Assembly (NCBI RefSeq): GCF_000165395.2
Contig: NW_026261571.1
Coordinates: 248,001 to 312,000 of the forward strand
Direction of reading: 5' to 3'
Source: Babesia bovis T2Bo
Lineage: Eukaryota; Apicomplexa; Aconoidasida; Piroplasmida; Babesiidae
Length of the DNA stretch: 64,000 nucleotides
In this document: positions 33,373-44,288 of the stretch, piece after piece
How the letters are laid out: every line of letters starts with the position of its first letter
Numbering within the stretch: position 1 is the stretch's first letter
Position numbers and translations under genes: made by a program
The notes under the pieces: model-generated
Database searches by the model: none
Told to the model about the DNA's origin: nothing
The model's input: the letters and a program-made list of their open reading frames with translations, nothing else

Positions 33373-34662
33373 TCAAGCCTTCAACTTAGCCTCAACGGAT
33401 TCGACGTATTCAAGAGCCTTCTGCTGAACTAGCGATTTCGACTTGGAGTCACCATGATTACACTCAAACTCCATCCACCTGTGTATTATGTATATACATA
33501 TCGAAACCCACTTCTGGTATATCACCTTCATCTTCTTGGGCTTGAGGTCAAGAGTAATTATACGCAAAAATAAGTTACGTATAGAACGGAGCCCATCAGA
33601 ACGCTTGATACCCGGACTCGTCAGCTGAAACTTGATATACGCACAAATATACTGCATCCAAATATCCATACGACGAGGATTGTCTAATAACAAATTCTCA
33701 AACATCATCTGGCCCCTGGAATACCATACAGACCATAAAATCACACCTACCTCTCAGCAGAACCAAACTTAAACTCGAGCAAAGCCGTAGAAGTCATCAT
33801 GTAAACTTTCTTGTGATCAGGAATACGTAATAAACAACGATTATACACCTTACGGGCCTCTTCAAAGTCCTTCACATGCTCAAATAGTAAACGTAAATAA
33901 GCTTGCCAAAACTAATAAATATGACATATGATCTAGTGCACCCACCTTTTTAGATTTACCCAGTTTCTTAATACCGCGCTCACAAACCTCAATGGCATCC
34001 GATAAGCGATCGTTCTTCACAAAAATGCTAATCATCTTGAGGTACATCGTCTTAGGGTCATTGAAACGAAGCGATTCCTGGAAAACCTCCTTTACACGGT
34101 CACCATATAAGCACTCCATGTTAATATTGGCCACCCAAAGCGTAAGACGCTCTGATATCGCACGAAAATCTATGCGCTCCAGACCACGACGAACTACCTG
34201 ACGAGCACCCTCTAAACTACCATTCCTAAGATGAAATGCCATGTACTCTATCCATAATGACGCTGAGTTGCCACCAGTGGCAACACGCTTCTCAAAATCA
34301 AATACTGTCTCAACACTGCCACTAGACTCATTCTCTAGTAATCTACGCTCCGCAGCGCGGAGCTCAGTTTCTTTGGCTAACTAAAACAAAATAAAGCACG
34401 AAAACAAGTAAAATACCTCATTATCAAGATCAAATGAGACTGTTTCCTTACGACGACGCTTTAGATTTGATTTCTTCTGAATCTTGCCATCAGATGGTAC
34501 AGATTTCGGTTGCTCGGAACTTGAAGCAACATGCGATAATATCTCGTTATCGAGAGACCAGCCCAAAGAGTCAACGCCTAGAGTAACGTCATCAGAAGAG
34601 CCATCCTTCTCACGAGATGGCTTTGAAGCTCGACGCTTAACGCGAGTACCAGATGATACCAT
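33373..34662 (-). CDS. RRP5: RRP5 C-terminal module (HAT repeats), 383 aa
   Basis: Five exons: 34417-34662, 33946-34380, 33751-33911, 33512-33715 and 33373-33478; introns 33-36 nt. It matches the C-terminal half of Rrp5/PDCD11, which binds pre-rRNA near cleavage site A2/A3. Visible are a basic acidic linker, GWSLDNE, the motif [25 protein letters not shown], several HAT-type helix pairs ([44 protein letters not shown]), and a final [12 protein letters not shown] restored by the last splice. The S1 part of RRP5 is a separate open frame 134 nt upstream on the same strand. An in-frame GTG precedes the ATG at 34662. Joining to the upstream frame by a 140-nt intron cannot be excluded (see findings). 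Confidence 0.8.
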
Positions 34663-34796
34663 TGAAATTATGAACACATAGACTCAATAATAACATAGAA
34701 TGTCACACACAGGCATACGATATCAATAGAATATATTATATAGACTATGTGATCCACAAATTGAAAGAGCTAATGTGATACACACCACACCCAAGA

Positions 34797-36986
34797 TCAT
34801 GACTTGGATTCCTTATGCTTACGAGAGCTAACGTGATTAGTAAAAGCCTTCTTACAAGCAGCACGACGTATTTCGCGACGACGCTTAGCACGGTCATTGC
34901 CATAAGCCTTTAACAGCGACATCTTCTCAGGATTTAAGGTTACCTGGAAAAAACGACGGCGCTTGTCAACCTTGCTAATGACCACACGGACTACAGAACC
35001 GTTACGTAGATCTATATCCTGACGCTTAGCCTCAGATACCTCCTCGGGATCCAATGTTGTTTGTAAGTCATTGTAAAACCTAATCGTCACCTTATCACCC
35101 GAATGCTGAGAAACACGAGAAACATAACCCAAAACCTCATTACCCTTAACAACTTGATCCAGATTTATTAACGGATTCAAGTCCTTACGTAGAATACGTT
35201 TAGCAGTTAAGAGTAATATGTTATGAACATGGTCAAAACGAAGCACACGGACCTTGATGGTACCACCAACAGAATAACGGTCAGGAATAGTGTCCAAAGG
35301 AACATCAGTCAAATGCTCAAGGGATACCCTACCATGAACCAACGTAGATAAACGAACTGTTATACCAAAAGATCCAATGTGAGCTATCACACCCTTCAAC
35401 AACGAACCACCAGATAAATGAAATGGCGATAACACAGACTCACCCTGCAAGGATTCACGAGTACTTAATCGAACAAAACGAGTCAAAAAGTCATATCCAA
35501 ACTCAACGCACGAATGGATACTGCCTAAAGTAAACTTCATAGCAAGCTGAGCGTCCGATGATACAACAGAATGTGGACCATCACCTTTGTCATCACATAA
35601 CTGAGATGATTCACAAAAACCGAGCTCAGTATCAGAAAAGACTAGAGATTCTGGAGAATAACCTGAATCCAGCTCTTCCTGTGTTTGGATCCTATATAGA
35701 CTAAAGATAATACCATGGCCTGGTATGCCACGCAATACCTTGCAATAAGTCTTTAGAGAGGGAGTTACAAGCCTATGTCTGTGGCCCTTGGGACTGGTCC
35801 ATTTGGTAACGTGAGATAATAGAGATACGTACACAGTCTTGTTCCAATGGTTAACGTAGATTACACGAGCTATAACAATGTCCTCCAAACCCAAAATTTC
35901 CTGCGATGAGTCATCCAGCTCTTCAACACGTTTGCCACGGCGCTTCTTAGTGGCTTTGCCAGTGGTATCCACGTTCTGCTGTCCCGTGGAAGAAGAAGGA
36001 TTGCAATAATCAACAACTGAATGCAGTGCCGGAACTATAGCACTTAAACCATTCAAACACTTCAAATCAAAGCCATAGTTACAATGCGATAATGATCCAC
36101 CACCCAAAGATGATGCAGCAATGTGAATGTCAGATATCTCACCAGATAACAGTAAACCAGGACGAACACTAAGCAGTGGGATGGAACAATCTAACGGCAT
36201 AGGGTACTCGTAACTCCAGGGCCAGCGACATGTTGCAAATTGGCGAGATTCATTCACAGATTCCACAACGACATATACAGTAGAATATAGTGGTAAATTG
36301 GTGAGAAGTTCCCTGAAGGTGTCCTTGGGAGGTTCTCTTTTGGTTAACCCGGTCTCAAGGACTGGGCTATCGTTGTCTAGAGGTGGATTGTCATTTTCAG
36401 TTTTTTCCACATCGTCGTACCTAACGAAACCACCAATGCTACTGGAGTCACCCAAGTGGAAACCTAATATAATACCGTGGTCCTCATGAGCACGAACTGA
36501 TGCTGGTAATAACATACCAGTAGTAAGAGCACCAGATGATAAACCCTTGTTTATAACCGATGGGCGCATACTAAGTAACACAAAATGACGCTTCACCTCA
36601 AGAACCGAACAGACAACACGAGAACCTACAGATACACAACCAGAAAGTATAGTATCAGGACGCTGACGAGCTGATTCCGGTATGTCAACACCATCAGAAG
36701 CACGAACAAAGCCTACTAAACCACCAGGAAGATGAATACGTAAACCACTAGGCGCTATAACAGCAACACTACCCAAAAGAAGAGAACCAGCCTCTAGCTT
36801 ATCATAAGTAGGCAATCTGCCACGCTGAAATAATTTACCAGATTTCAGAGAACGATTACTAGTAGTAGGAACCTTGAAACTGAATGTGTTGCTTTTATCC
36901 TCAGATGAACGATCACGACGCTTAGGTTGGCCTAAGGACTCCAGAACCACCTCACTGGAACGAGGGAAGTCTTCCTCAACATCCAT
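34797..36986 (-). CDS. RRP5: RRP5 N-terminal module (S1 repeats), 729 aa
   Basis: A single exon. The opening (FPRSSEVV, then FQRGRLPTYDKLEAGSLLLGSV) is the usual start of Rrp5. At least four S1-type folds follow, each with the LxGxVxxIxxxGxxVxL pattern; clear ones lie near residues 70-145 and 525-600 (GGSLLKGVIAHIGSFGITVRLSTLVHGRVSLEHL). The C-terminus is a basic region ending in a Lys-rich tail and a stop. Full-length Rrp5 elsewhere carries about twelve S1 domains plus HAT repeats in one chain of about 1700-1900 residues; here the S1 part is shorter and stands alone. It is divergent from eIF3a. Confidence 0.82.
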   Translation of the reverse strand: MDVEEDFPRSSEVVLESLGQPKRRDRSSEDKSNTFSFKVPTTSNRSLKSGKLFQRGRLPTYDKLEAGSLLLGSVAVIAPSGLRIHLPGGLVGFVRASDGVDIPESARQRPDTILSGCVSVGSRVVCSVLEVKRHFVLLSMRPSVINKGLSSGALTTGMLLPASVRAHEDHGIILGFHLGDSSSIGGFVRYDDVEKTENDNPPLDNDSPVLETGLTKREPPKDTFRELLTNLPLYSTVYVVVESVNESRQFATCRWPWSYEYPMPLDCSIPLLSVRPGLLLSGEISDIHIAASSLGGGSLSHCNYGFDLKCLNGLSAIVPALHSVVDYCNPSSSTGQQNVDTTGKATKKRRGKRVEELDDSSQEILGLEDIVIARVIYVNHWNKTVYVSLLSHVTKWTSPKGHRHRLVTPSLKTYCKVLRGIPGHGIIFSLYRIQTQEELDSGYSPESLVFSDTELGFCESSQLCDDKGDGPHSVVSSDAQLAMKFTLGSIHSCVEFGYDFLTRFVRLSTRESLQGESVLSPFHLSGGSLLKGVIAHIGSFGITVRLSTLVHGRVSLEHLTDVPLDTIPDRYSVGGTIKVRVLRFDHVHNILLLTAKRILRKDLNPLINLDQVVKGNEVLGYVSRVSQHSGDKVTIRFYNDLQTTLDPEEVSEAKRQDIDLRNGSVVRVVISKVDKRRRFFQVTLNPEKMSLLKAYGNDRAKRRREIRRAACKKAFTNHVSSRKHKESKS

Positions 36987-38062
36987 TATATATTACTGTT
37001 GCAAAATATAAATGCGATAATAAATATTATTAGGGAATGACGCTAGTGAATATGGTGAAATTATTAAATATATATAACTAATCTCTACGTAGTTGCCCGC
37101 CTACACGTAGAAACATAAAAATTAATACAAATTACAAAACATACACTACCCAATACTACATTTATAAACAATATTTACCACATGTGTAAGATAATATAAC
37201 AAAATGGTAAATGATTAAAAGTGGAATTTCGCCCATGTATAAGCAATGGACGCATAAAAAGTGCTTCTAGGTAATAATACACAAAACGCAATGTGATAAC
37301 AATGCATTTATTGAATAGGTTATATGTATAAATAACACAGCCCACTATCCGGTGATAAAACAGATGTCTAGAGACAGACCTGTGAACATAGAATTCTAGT
37401 ATACCAAACAATAGTATAGAATATAACCCATAAGGTGTACATTATCTAGATGATTTCAAAAGGATATTATAATCCAGAGTAATAGGTGTTTATATTAATG
37501 CCACCAAAATGGTGATATCAATGGTGTGGAGCAATATGCAATAAATCACACATCTAGAGCCATTGCGCAGCCCAATCAATGGGAAATAATAACTGTGGTA
37601 CAAATGATAATGATTGGTGATATTATTGTCAGTTTTAATGTCTGAAGAGAGACAGCCAACAAGGTAATGTGAAGCCCTCCCCATTTAATCACCCAACCTC
37701 AGCCAACACCCTGAAAAACGAAGCGAGATTCCTATACATTTTTACGTCGTAAAACGACGACCATAAGTTTTGTGCCGGGGGAAACTACCGGACTTGTAAC
37801 TTGTGGACCTAATTAACGTACAGGCCCGGCATTCGTCCCCGACGCAACGCTTAATACAGACACTGACCTATTACAACATAGGGAACTAACGAATCGCGAT
37901 AAAACAAAGCACACGCTGCTCAAAAGTCTTGAGTGTACATGAAAACCAAGACGGCAGATACCTAACGGTGCACATTTTAACAAGTAGGACCAATTTTTAT
38001 CCATCGGGAAAGAGACATATACCACTAGATCATCCCTGAATGAAACGTTAAAGCAATTCACA
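36987..38062. promoter_or_regulatory. Divergent intergenic region between RRP5 and eIF3a
   Basis: 1076 nt, strongly AT-rich near RRP5 and more GC-rich near eIF3a. Short open frames on the minus strand have no coding character. The right part holds two hairpins: CGTCGT/ACGACG with loop AAA at 37745-37759, and a 7-bp stem TGCCGGG/CCCGGCA (37773-37779 with 37825-37831) enclosing 45 nt. They lie 230-320 nt before the eIF3a ATG and may belong to a 5' UTR, promoter or small RNA. Confidence 0.4.
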
Positions 38063-41038
38063 ATGCATAACTTTCAAAAACCTGAAAATGCCCTCAAAAG
38101 GGCGGCCGAATTGAGAGCTGTCGGCCAAAGTGAAGAAGCATTGCAGACACTACACTCAGCTATCGGACATCGATCATTCAAATTACAAGGATGGGACATG
38201 GTACAAGAACAAATCATGATGGAGTACGTAGCACTATGTATCTCACAAGATAAACTACGCATGGCCAGAGATGGATTACACCAATACAGACTAGTGGCAC
38301 AGCACGCAAACGCTACATCACTGGGCAAGGTTGTGGTCGAGCTTCTAGACCACGCTGAAGAACGACTTAGACGATTCAAAGCCGATATTGCAGCTGATGC
38401 CACTAAAGCAGAAAACCTGGAAAAAACACAAATTAGTGCAGGATTTGATGCTGAATATGGTGAGGCACCCGAGGAAATCATGGCGTTCACACTGCAACTA
38501 GAAGTGCGCGATGCAACAGCACGACAACTTCAAAATGTATACAGATTCTTATGGGAAACGTATAAAATGATCTTGGATATTATGAGAGCAACGCCAAAGC
38601 TAGAAAGAGTGTATCACGATACCGCACGAAAAGCTATACAGTTCTGCAAAGAAAATGGAAGGCTATCAGAATTTAAAAGGTTGTGCGAAGTGCTGCGAGC
38701 ACATAACGCATTCCTCATGAAGGTTAAACATAAACCCGAAATGGAATGTATGCTTAAACCGGAATTACACATAGAAACGAGAATTAATCAACTCGTTGCA
38801 GCATGTGATATGTCACTTTGGAAAGAAGCATTCAACACAGTGGAAGACCTATACATGTTAGGAATAAGAGACTATATCGCCAAAACATTCCAGGGATCTG
38901 TTTCAGTACTTGGACAGCAAAGAGAAAAACTGCTCAAATGGCTTGCAATATTCTACGAAAAACTTGCTCTCATATTCCTAGTTGCCGATCTGCATCTCTT
39001 CCACGCACTTGCCGTACTGAGGTACGTTATGCACATTCGCATGTACAAGAAAAAGGTTGCACCTGAAGATGTACAATACATGTGCTCCAAAGCAGTTATG
39101 GCAGTACTAGCTGTACCCGAACATAGCAAAAATGAGTCAGAAACCGGTGATTTGATGTCGTCACTATCCACTTCTGTATATGAAATGCAAAAGAGGATGG
39201 CGTCATTACTAGGTTATAACACAATACCCACGAAAGAATCCCTGCATTACGCACTCACCATGAAGAATATACTACCCATGGCCGATGAAAATACTAAGAA
39301 ACTATATGATCTCATGCAAGGAAAGGGGACTGTATCTATGCAACTTTGCAAACAAGTGTTGCCACTGCTAAAGGAAACTGAAGAACCCGCATCGGCAGCA
39401 ACAAGTACACCAACAACAAATCTGCTATACAAGGCCGAGAGGCAGGTGCCTAACCCAGTAGTGGTCAAGTTCTTCGACAAACTGTCTAACTACTATCCAA
39501 TGATCAAGGCAGTGATATACCATAAAGTGCTGAATAGTATATCAAATGTCTATGCTACAATGACTATTGATTTCTTCGTAAAAGCCATATGCCCGGAGGA
39601 GTTCTACCCGTGGAACGTGGCTGAAAAGTCTATCGCAGACTTGGTACAACGTGGATTGTGCCATATTAGGCTAGATTACTCTAACGGAGTTCTGTATTTT
39701 AACGCATCCAAAGGAACAGTGGACTCAATAGCCGCAGTAAGGCATCACCTTACGAATCTGGGACGCAACTTGTATCACGCAATGAGGATTATCGACCCTA
39801 ACTACACAAAGAATACCGAAGATCGCCATCTACAGATGCTCTCCATGAAAAACAATATCGAAAAGGAACGACAGAAGCTAATGAAACGCACTTCTGAGAT
39901 ATACCAACGTAGACAAGAACACCAAGAGGAAATGCTAAGAGCTGAAGAAGAACGTAAGAGACAGGAGATTGAACAGAAGATACTAGAAGAACGCGCTGAA
40001 AAGGAACGTCGGGAAGAAGTACTCAGACAAATGGAAAACCAACGCAAGAAGGATGAAAAGATGAAGATGAAAATGGAAACTGCACAACAAATGCTGGAAG
40101 CTATTAGAAAACTTGGTGGAGGACAAGCATCTAAGATTGTTATTAAAGGAAAGACACTTGCGGAAATCAATGTGGAAGATGTTATGGACGGCTTTGTGGA
40201 TTTCGATGATGTAGAAAAGGCACAAGAGGAACTGAAATTAAAGGAAAGACAGGAAATCGCAAAACAACGCAGAGCAGAAATCAAACGATTGGACCACTAC
40301 GTTAGAGCACTTAGGGAACACCAACAAGAATTATACGAAAGTTGGAAGAAACAAGTACTAGAGGAAGATACCAAGAAGCTGTTGGAGATACAACAAAAAC
40401 GTGAGGCTATGTGGAAAGCAGATACAGAAATCTTAAAGGAACAAAAGAACGCACTGATAGAAGCGATACCGGAAAAGGAAAAGTGGATCAACGATACCAT
40501 GGCAAGACGACAGGCAATATACGATGCTGAAATCGAAGAACAACGCAAACGCTTCACTGAAATACTGATCAAAGATAAAATACAAAGAGCACGTGAAAGA
40601 AGAGATTATGAATTGCGCAGGCAAAAGGAGTTAGAAGAAGAAAGGATACGTGAAGAAGAACGTATGCGCCGTGAAATGGAAGAAAAACGAAAACAAGAGG
40701 AAGAAGCAGAAAGAAAACGCAAACTAATGGAAATCGCTGAAAAACAAAGAGCTAAAGAACTGGAGATACAACGTAGATTGGATGAACAGGCTGCCAGAAA
40801 ATCAAGGACATTAACCACAGCACCGGTACCGGAAATCAGGCGTCCGGAACCAAGAGGAAAGACACAAGTTAGCGAAGAACCAGAAATGTGGAGATCTGAT
40901 TCGAAGAAATCTGATACAACAGCCAAAACAGGATCGACCTTCGACAGCGATAAATCGCGCAAATACAAAGCGTTCCCACAGAGAACACGCGAGTCAACAG
41001 CAAAACAATCAGATGACTACGACTCGTGGAGACGATGA
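38063..41038 (+). CDS. EIF3A: Translation initiation factor eIF3 subunit a, 991 aa
   Basis: A single exon. eIF3a is the scaffold of eIF3 on the 40S subunit. The opening NFQKPENALKRAAEL is nearly invariant in the family. The helical repeat/PCI region runs to about residue 530, with the winged-helix end ISNVYATMTIDFFVKAICPEEF and RGLCHIRLDYSNGVLYF. After that the protein is a very long charged helix rich in Glu, Arg and Lys (about residues 590-930), the spectrin-like segment that in other eukaryotes binds eIF3b. A Ser/Arg-rich tail ends it. Length fits the family. The antisense Ser-rich open frames across it are shadows of Glu/Lys-rich codons. Confidence 0.95.
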   Translation: MHNFQKPENALKRAAELRAVGQSEEALQTLHSAIGHRSFKLQGWDMVQEQIMMEYVALCISQDKLRMARDGLHQYRLVAQHANATSLGKVVVELLDHAEERLRRFKADIAADATKAENLEKTQISAGFDAEYGEAPEEIMAFTLQLEVRDATARQLQNVYRFLWETYKMILDIMRATPKLERVYHDTARKAIQFCKENGRLSEFKRLCEVLRAHNAFLMKVKHKPEMECMLKPELHIETRINQLVAACDMSLWKEAFNTVEDLYMLGIRDYIAKTFQGSVSVLGQQREKLLKWLAIFYEKLALIFLVADLHLFHALAVLRYVMHIRMYKKKVAPEDVQYMCSKAVMAVLAVPEHSKNESETGDLMSSLSTSVYEMQKRMASLLGYNTIPTKESLHYALTMKNILPMADENTKKLYDLMQGKGTVSMQLCKQVLPLLKETEEPASAATSTPTTNLLYKAERQVPNPVVVKFFDKLSNYYPMIKAVIYHKVLNSISNVYATMTIDFFVKAICPEEFYPWNVAEKSIADLVQRGLCHIRLDYSNGVLYFNASKGTVDSIAAVRHHLTNLGRNLYHAMRIIDPNYTKNTEDRHLQMLSMKNNIEKERQKLMKRTSEIYQRRQEHQEEMLRAEEERKRQEIEQKILEERAEKERREEVLRQMENQRKKDEKMKMKMETAQQMLEAIRKLGGGQASKIVIKGKTLAEINVEDVMDGFVDFDDVEKAQEELKLKERQEIAKQRRAEIKRLDHYVRALREHQQELYESWKKQVLEEDTKKLLEIQQKREAMWKADTEILKEQKNALIEAIPEKEKWINDTMARRQAIYDAEIEEQRKRFTEILIKDKIQRARERRDYELRRQKELEEERIREEERMRREMEEKRKQEEEAERKRKLMEIAEKQRAKELEIQRRLDEQAARKSRTLTTAPVPEIRRPEPRGKTQVSEEPEMWRSDSKKSDTTAKTGSTFDSDKSRKYKAFPQRTRESTAKQSDDYDSWRR

Positions 41039-41101
41039 GCTGCACACAAGCTCAAAATAATACCCTAATAATTATAGCTAAATACGTATCTACATGTGCA
41101 A

Positions 41102-41140
41102 ATTCTATGGTACCATAGAATACCAGATCCGGGTGATCTG
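41102..41140. repeat. 20-nt perfect palindrome followed by a hairpin
   Basis: 41102-41121 is a perfect inverted repeat without spacer (ATTCTATGGT/ACCATAGAAT). Two nucleotides on, CAGATC (41124-41129) pairs with GATCTG (41135-41140) around a 5-nt loop. Both lie in the 248-nt gap between eIF3a and LC8, about 60-100 nt after the eIF3a stop. They may mark the eIF3a 3' end or an LC8 promoter site. Confidence 0.5.
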
Positions 41141-41286
41141 AACTTTGATGTACACAGCTGGTGGCCACACATTATAAATAAAATAACGCACAACATTTAT
41201 CGCAAGGCAACGCCGCTTGATAAAAATCACACAACGTGATTGATCTAGATTACACATTAAAAAAGAAAGTAGCAAAATTCACAATC

Positions 41287-41577
41287 ATGGAGAGCGACGC
41301 GACTGCTAAAATACGCCCAGAAACTGTTGTAAAACATGTAGATATGGATGAACCTACAAAGAAATTTGCCCTAGAACTAGCGTCTGATGCAATAGAAAAG
41401 TTTAAAATCGAAAAAGACATTGCAGCATACATGAAAAGGGAATTTGATAAACGATTCGATCCCACATGGCACTGTGTAGTAGGAAGAAACTTTGGATCAT
41501 ACGTAACACATGAAAAACATTGCTTCATCTACTTCTACATAGGTAGCATCGCCATACTACTATTCAAAAATGGATAA
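41287..41577 (+). CDS. Dynein light chain LC8, 96 aa
   Basis: A single exon. LC8 is a dimeric hub protein of dynein and many other complexes. The core is nearly identical to the family: [17 protein letters not shown], then [16 protein letters not shown] and [17 protein letters not shown]. The N-terminus is about seven residues longer than in animals. The ATG at 41287 is used rather than an in-frame GTG at 41236. It is convergent with RPB8, 34 nt between stops. Confidence 0.96.
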   Translation: MESDATAKIRPETVVKHVDMDEPTKKFALELASDAIEKFKIEKDIAAYMKREFDKRFDPTWHCVVGRNFGSYVTHEKHCFIYFYIGSIAILLFKNG

Positions 41578-41611
41578 AACATAAGGACGTCTTCATTGTT
41601 ATATCATCAAG

Positions 41612-42147
41612 TTAACGCGCAGCAGATATACGCCGCGCCATGAGATATATGCGCATGTCAAGATCCAAATCTGCAATAACCTGCTTGTCAGCAGTTAAAG
41701 ACATCAATAAACCGCCAAAGGATGCGTAAATCGTCCTATGAAACGTGGATATTTTTAAAGGAACGACATACCTGGTCTCAGAAGATACGTCCTCAAATTT
41801 AAAAATCTTACCATACATGGCATATTCATAGTCACGCATAAGTGATGGTAAATCGCTGTAGTCGCTCAAGTTAACGTCAGAACCACTCGGAAGAAGGTTG
41901 TTCGTCATCAGAATGTGCAACATCTGAACCACATTGGTGAACAAATATTAATTTTAGTTAATCATTTAAAACATATATAACCAACCGATTTAACCGTTAC
42001 CGGGAAAATGTCACTGTTAATGTCCAATAGCAATTCAGCATCGAATCCAGTGCTCTTAGCCGTTATACGTGAAACACGCTCGAATTTAGAATTGTCAATA
42101 GACCGAACAACAAAACGGTCCTCAAATACACAAGTTGCAGAAGACAT
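41612..42147 (-). CDS. RPB8: RNA polymerase subunit RPB8 (RPABC3), 157 aa
   Basis: Two exons, 41986-42147 and 41612-41923, with a 62-nt intron. RPB8 is shared by RNA polymerases I, II and III. The family order is clear: CVFEDRFVVRSID, KFERVSRITAKS, DAELLLDINSDIFPV in exon 1; then DYEYAMYGKIFKFE, ASFGGLLMSL and DMRIYLMARRI at the end. The open frame around the second ATG continues upstream, but splicing at 41923 restores the strand that follows FPVTVKS. Length is usual. Confidence 0.92.
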
Positions 42148-42468
42148 TGTAGTTAATAATAATCAAAGGTTACTGCGATAAAGGAAAAAAGTGTTGCGAA
42201 AGGCACACACTAGACCCGTATTATAAAACTTCTATGGAATCATTAAATAACTGGAATATTTTAATAAATAATCTATATGTGCGATATTTTATGTTCATAC
42301 CTCGGGCTGTGGAATCAGTATAAAAGCCCACGTTCACATGGCGGGAATTTATAAAGTAAATATTACCTAGAATCTACACAATGTAACTGTTTCACCCTTT
42401 AGTGATTATATTAATTTCAAGTGACTTCATTAAGTGGTTTCATCAATTTTGATATCTATACTTGCTGC
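42148..42468. other. Intergenic, 321 nt
   Basis: AT-rich spacer between two minus-strand genes. It should include the RPB8 promoter and the 3' UTR of the acidic-tail secreted protein. I see no open frame or clear structure. Confidence 0.4.
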
Positions 42469-43146
42469 TTAGAAAGCATCATCTGAAGAACCGGCCTCCT
42501 CACTGTCATCAAAGGAGCCGAAGTCCATTTCGTCCTCAGTGTCCCACTGCTTGCTGGGCTCCATCTTGAGCTTGCCGTAGATGTTGTCGAAGATGCTCTT
42601 ACCAATGGGCCTGACGAGCATACCGTAAACAGTAGGAGTGGTGACTGGGGGCTTAACAGCGTCAGCGATCCAGTTCTCAAAGATGGGAACCAAGTGCTTA
42701 AGCATAGCCATAACAGCAGTCTTGACGATCTTCTTGATGTTCTCGTTAACACCGTTCTGGAGGAAAACGGGGTGGGTCTCGTTGGCCTCAACCAATGCCC
42801 TCTCAATGTCAGAAACAATGAGCTCAATAAGGTCGTCAACCTTCTGGGCCATGTCAGCCTTGATCAACTCACGGAACTCTGTAAAATCAATGAGTGGGTT
42901 CCACAAAGTTATATATATCATGATAGAGGGTGTAATTCCCGATCAATCTTAAGTCGGATACCATCCTAGAATGGATAGTTAACGTTAATCCGAAACTAGA
43001 TCAATCCAATTAAACTTACTCTCAACCTGAGCAGTGGTGACATTGACGCTGTGACCAGCTGCCCTCTGGCTAAGGTGGTTCTTAGAAGTGTTGAAAGCCG
43101 AAGCGAACTTGGCGAAAAGAACGAAAGCAACAGCAATGAACTTCAT
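42469..43146 (-). CDS. Secreted protein with acidic C-terminal tail, 178 aa
   Basis: Two exons, 43020-43146 and 42469-42878, joined by a 141-nt intron, the longest in the window. The N-terminus is a signal peptide (MKFIAVAFVLFAKFASA). The mature part is helical (DMAQKVDDLIELIVSDIERALVE; AVMAMLKHLVPIFENWIADAV) and ends in about 30 acidic residues, ending GSSDDAF. Two Asn-X-Ser/Thr sites lie near the N-terminus. There is no GPI or membrane anchor. Codon use is strongly biased to C- and G-ending codons, as in cyclophilin, which suggests high expression. It resembles a secreted antigen, but I cannot name a family. Confidence 0.8.
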
Positions 43147-44288
43147 TTTGGATGTGTAACAGATTGATGTGTGTGATCAAACCGATTTTTAGTTTAATAA
43201 AGAGATTCCACAACGATTTTAGTGTAGAATACTACAAGAATTAAATATTAGACTACGCACAACCTTTCGTTGGCAAATAAAAGTCTTCTATGAAGATGAA
43301 CAAAGTAAATGTAGTGACACAAGAAGCACTGGGGAAGCTGCATGGAGCACCTACAACGAAGAATGCGACGTTGGAATCTTGGTGCACGGAATTCCAGGCA
43401 AACAGGGTGCGCATACATATTCGTGACAGATACATACACATACGTTTCACTCATAAAAGCCGTTTAATTACTATTATATATAGCATATACACATCCTTTC
43501 ATTAGGACAAATGTTTAAATAAAGGTGCACCTTATGGCCCCGTTCGATAAACGCTATTCCGAAACATATAGCAGCTGTGTAACATAAATCTTCCATGACC
43601 TAGGACTACGTAATATTACTAATTGAATTGTATATGTTACAAGAATAGTGGTTCTTATATTATCAGGCTTTTCGCCCTTTATTCTTCCGCCGTATATTAC
43701 ACCTTAAAGGTCAAGTTGATGTCGTGAATATAATGACTCCTACTACGAAATACGTAAAAGTATATATACTATATTGCATTACAAAACATATTCATTCGAG
43801 AAATGTATTTTGAACGATTTTATTTAAGCACTTCTAACATGTGATTCATATAGAGATTCTAGAGCTTTACCAAGCAATTTGATGCTTATTAACGCGATTT
43901 AATGTGTCTAATCACATTTTGTGGTATCTTGAATGTCAAATAGTAACGATCTTTTGTAATTTGCGTCATATATGTAAGGAATCATGATAGTGTGTATGAT
44001 CGGAATAGGCAATGTTTCCATTACACAATTTGTATCTATATACGGTATAACAACTATATAAATTGTTACAGCATAAATAGGTGTATATGGTGTAATAAAC
44101 CGCTGATATATATATTGATGCTTGAACCCGTTCACCGGATGATAGGGTGACTATATACCCGAACGAAATCTATTATAGCATCAAGCCCAATTACTTTTAT
44201 ATAAATATTTTTTCTATCGCATTAAGCTATTTGTATATGGTTTTTCATCATAGATGAGTAACATATAAGGAATATATAACAATCAACA
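43147..44288. promoter_or_regulatory. Divergent intergenic region, 1142 nt
   Basis: Separates the acidic-tail secreted gene (minus) from SOF1 (plus). It is AT-rich. Two overlapping open frames on opposite strands near 43250-43505 (65-71 codons) lack domain, splice or start support and I do not call them genes. No RNA gene or clear hairpin was seen. Confidence 0.4.

Noticed and set aside
37175..38061. Several 60-80-codon minus-strand frames
   Set aside because: They have AT-driven composition and no coding character; the region is intergenic.
39802..40284. Ser/Cys/Phe-rich minus-strand frames inside eIF3a
   Set aside because: They mirror the Glu/Lys/Arg-rich helix of eIF3a and have no own support.
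43253..43505. Overlapping small open frames on both strands (65-71 codons)
   Set aside because: No signal peptide, domain, splice continuity or codon bias supports either one.
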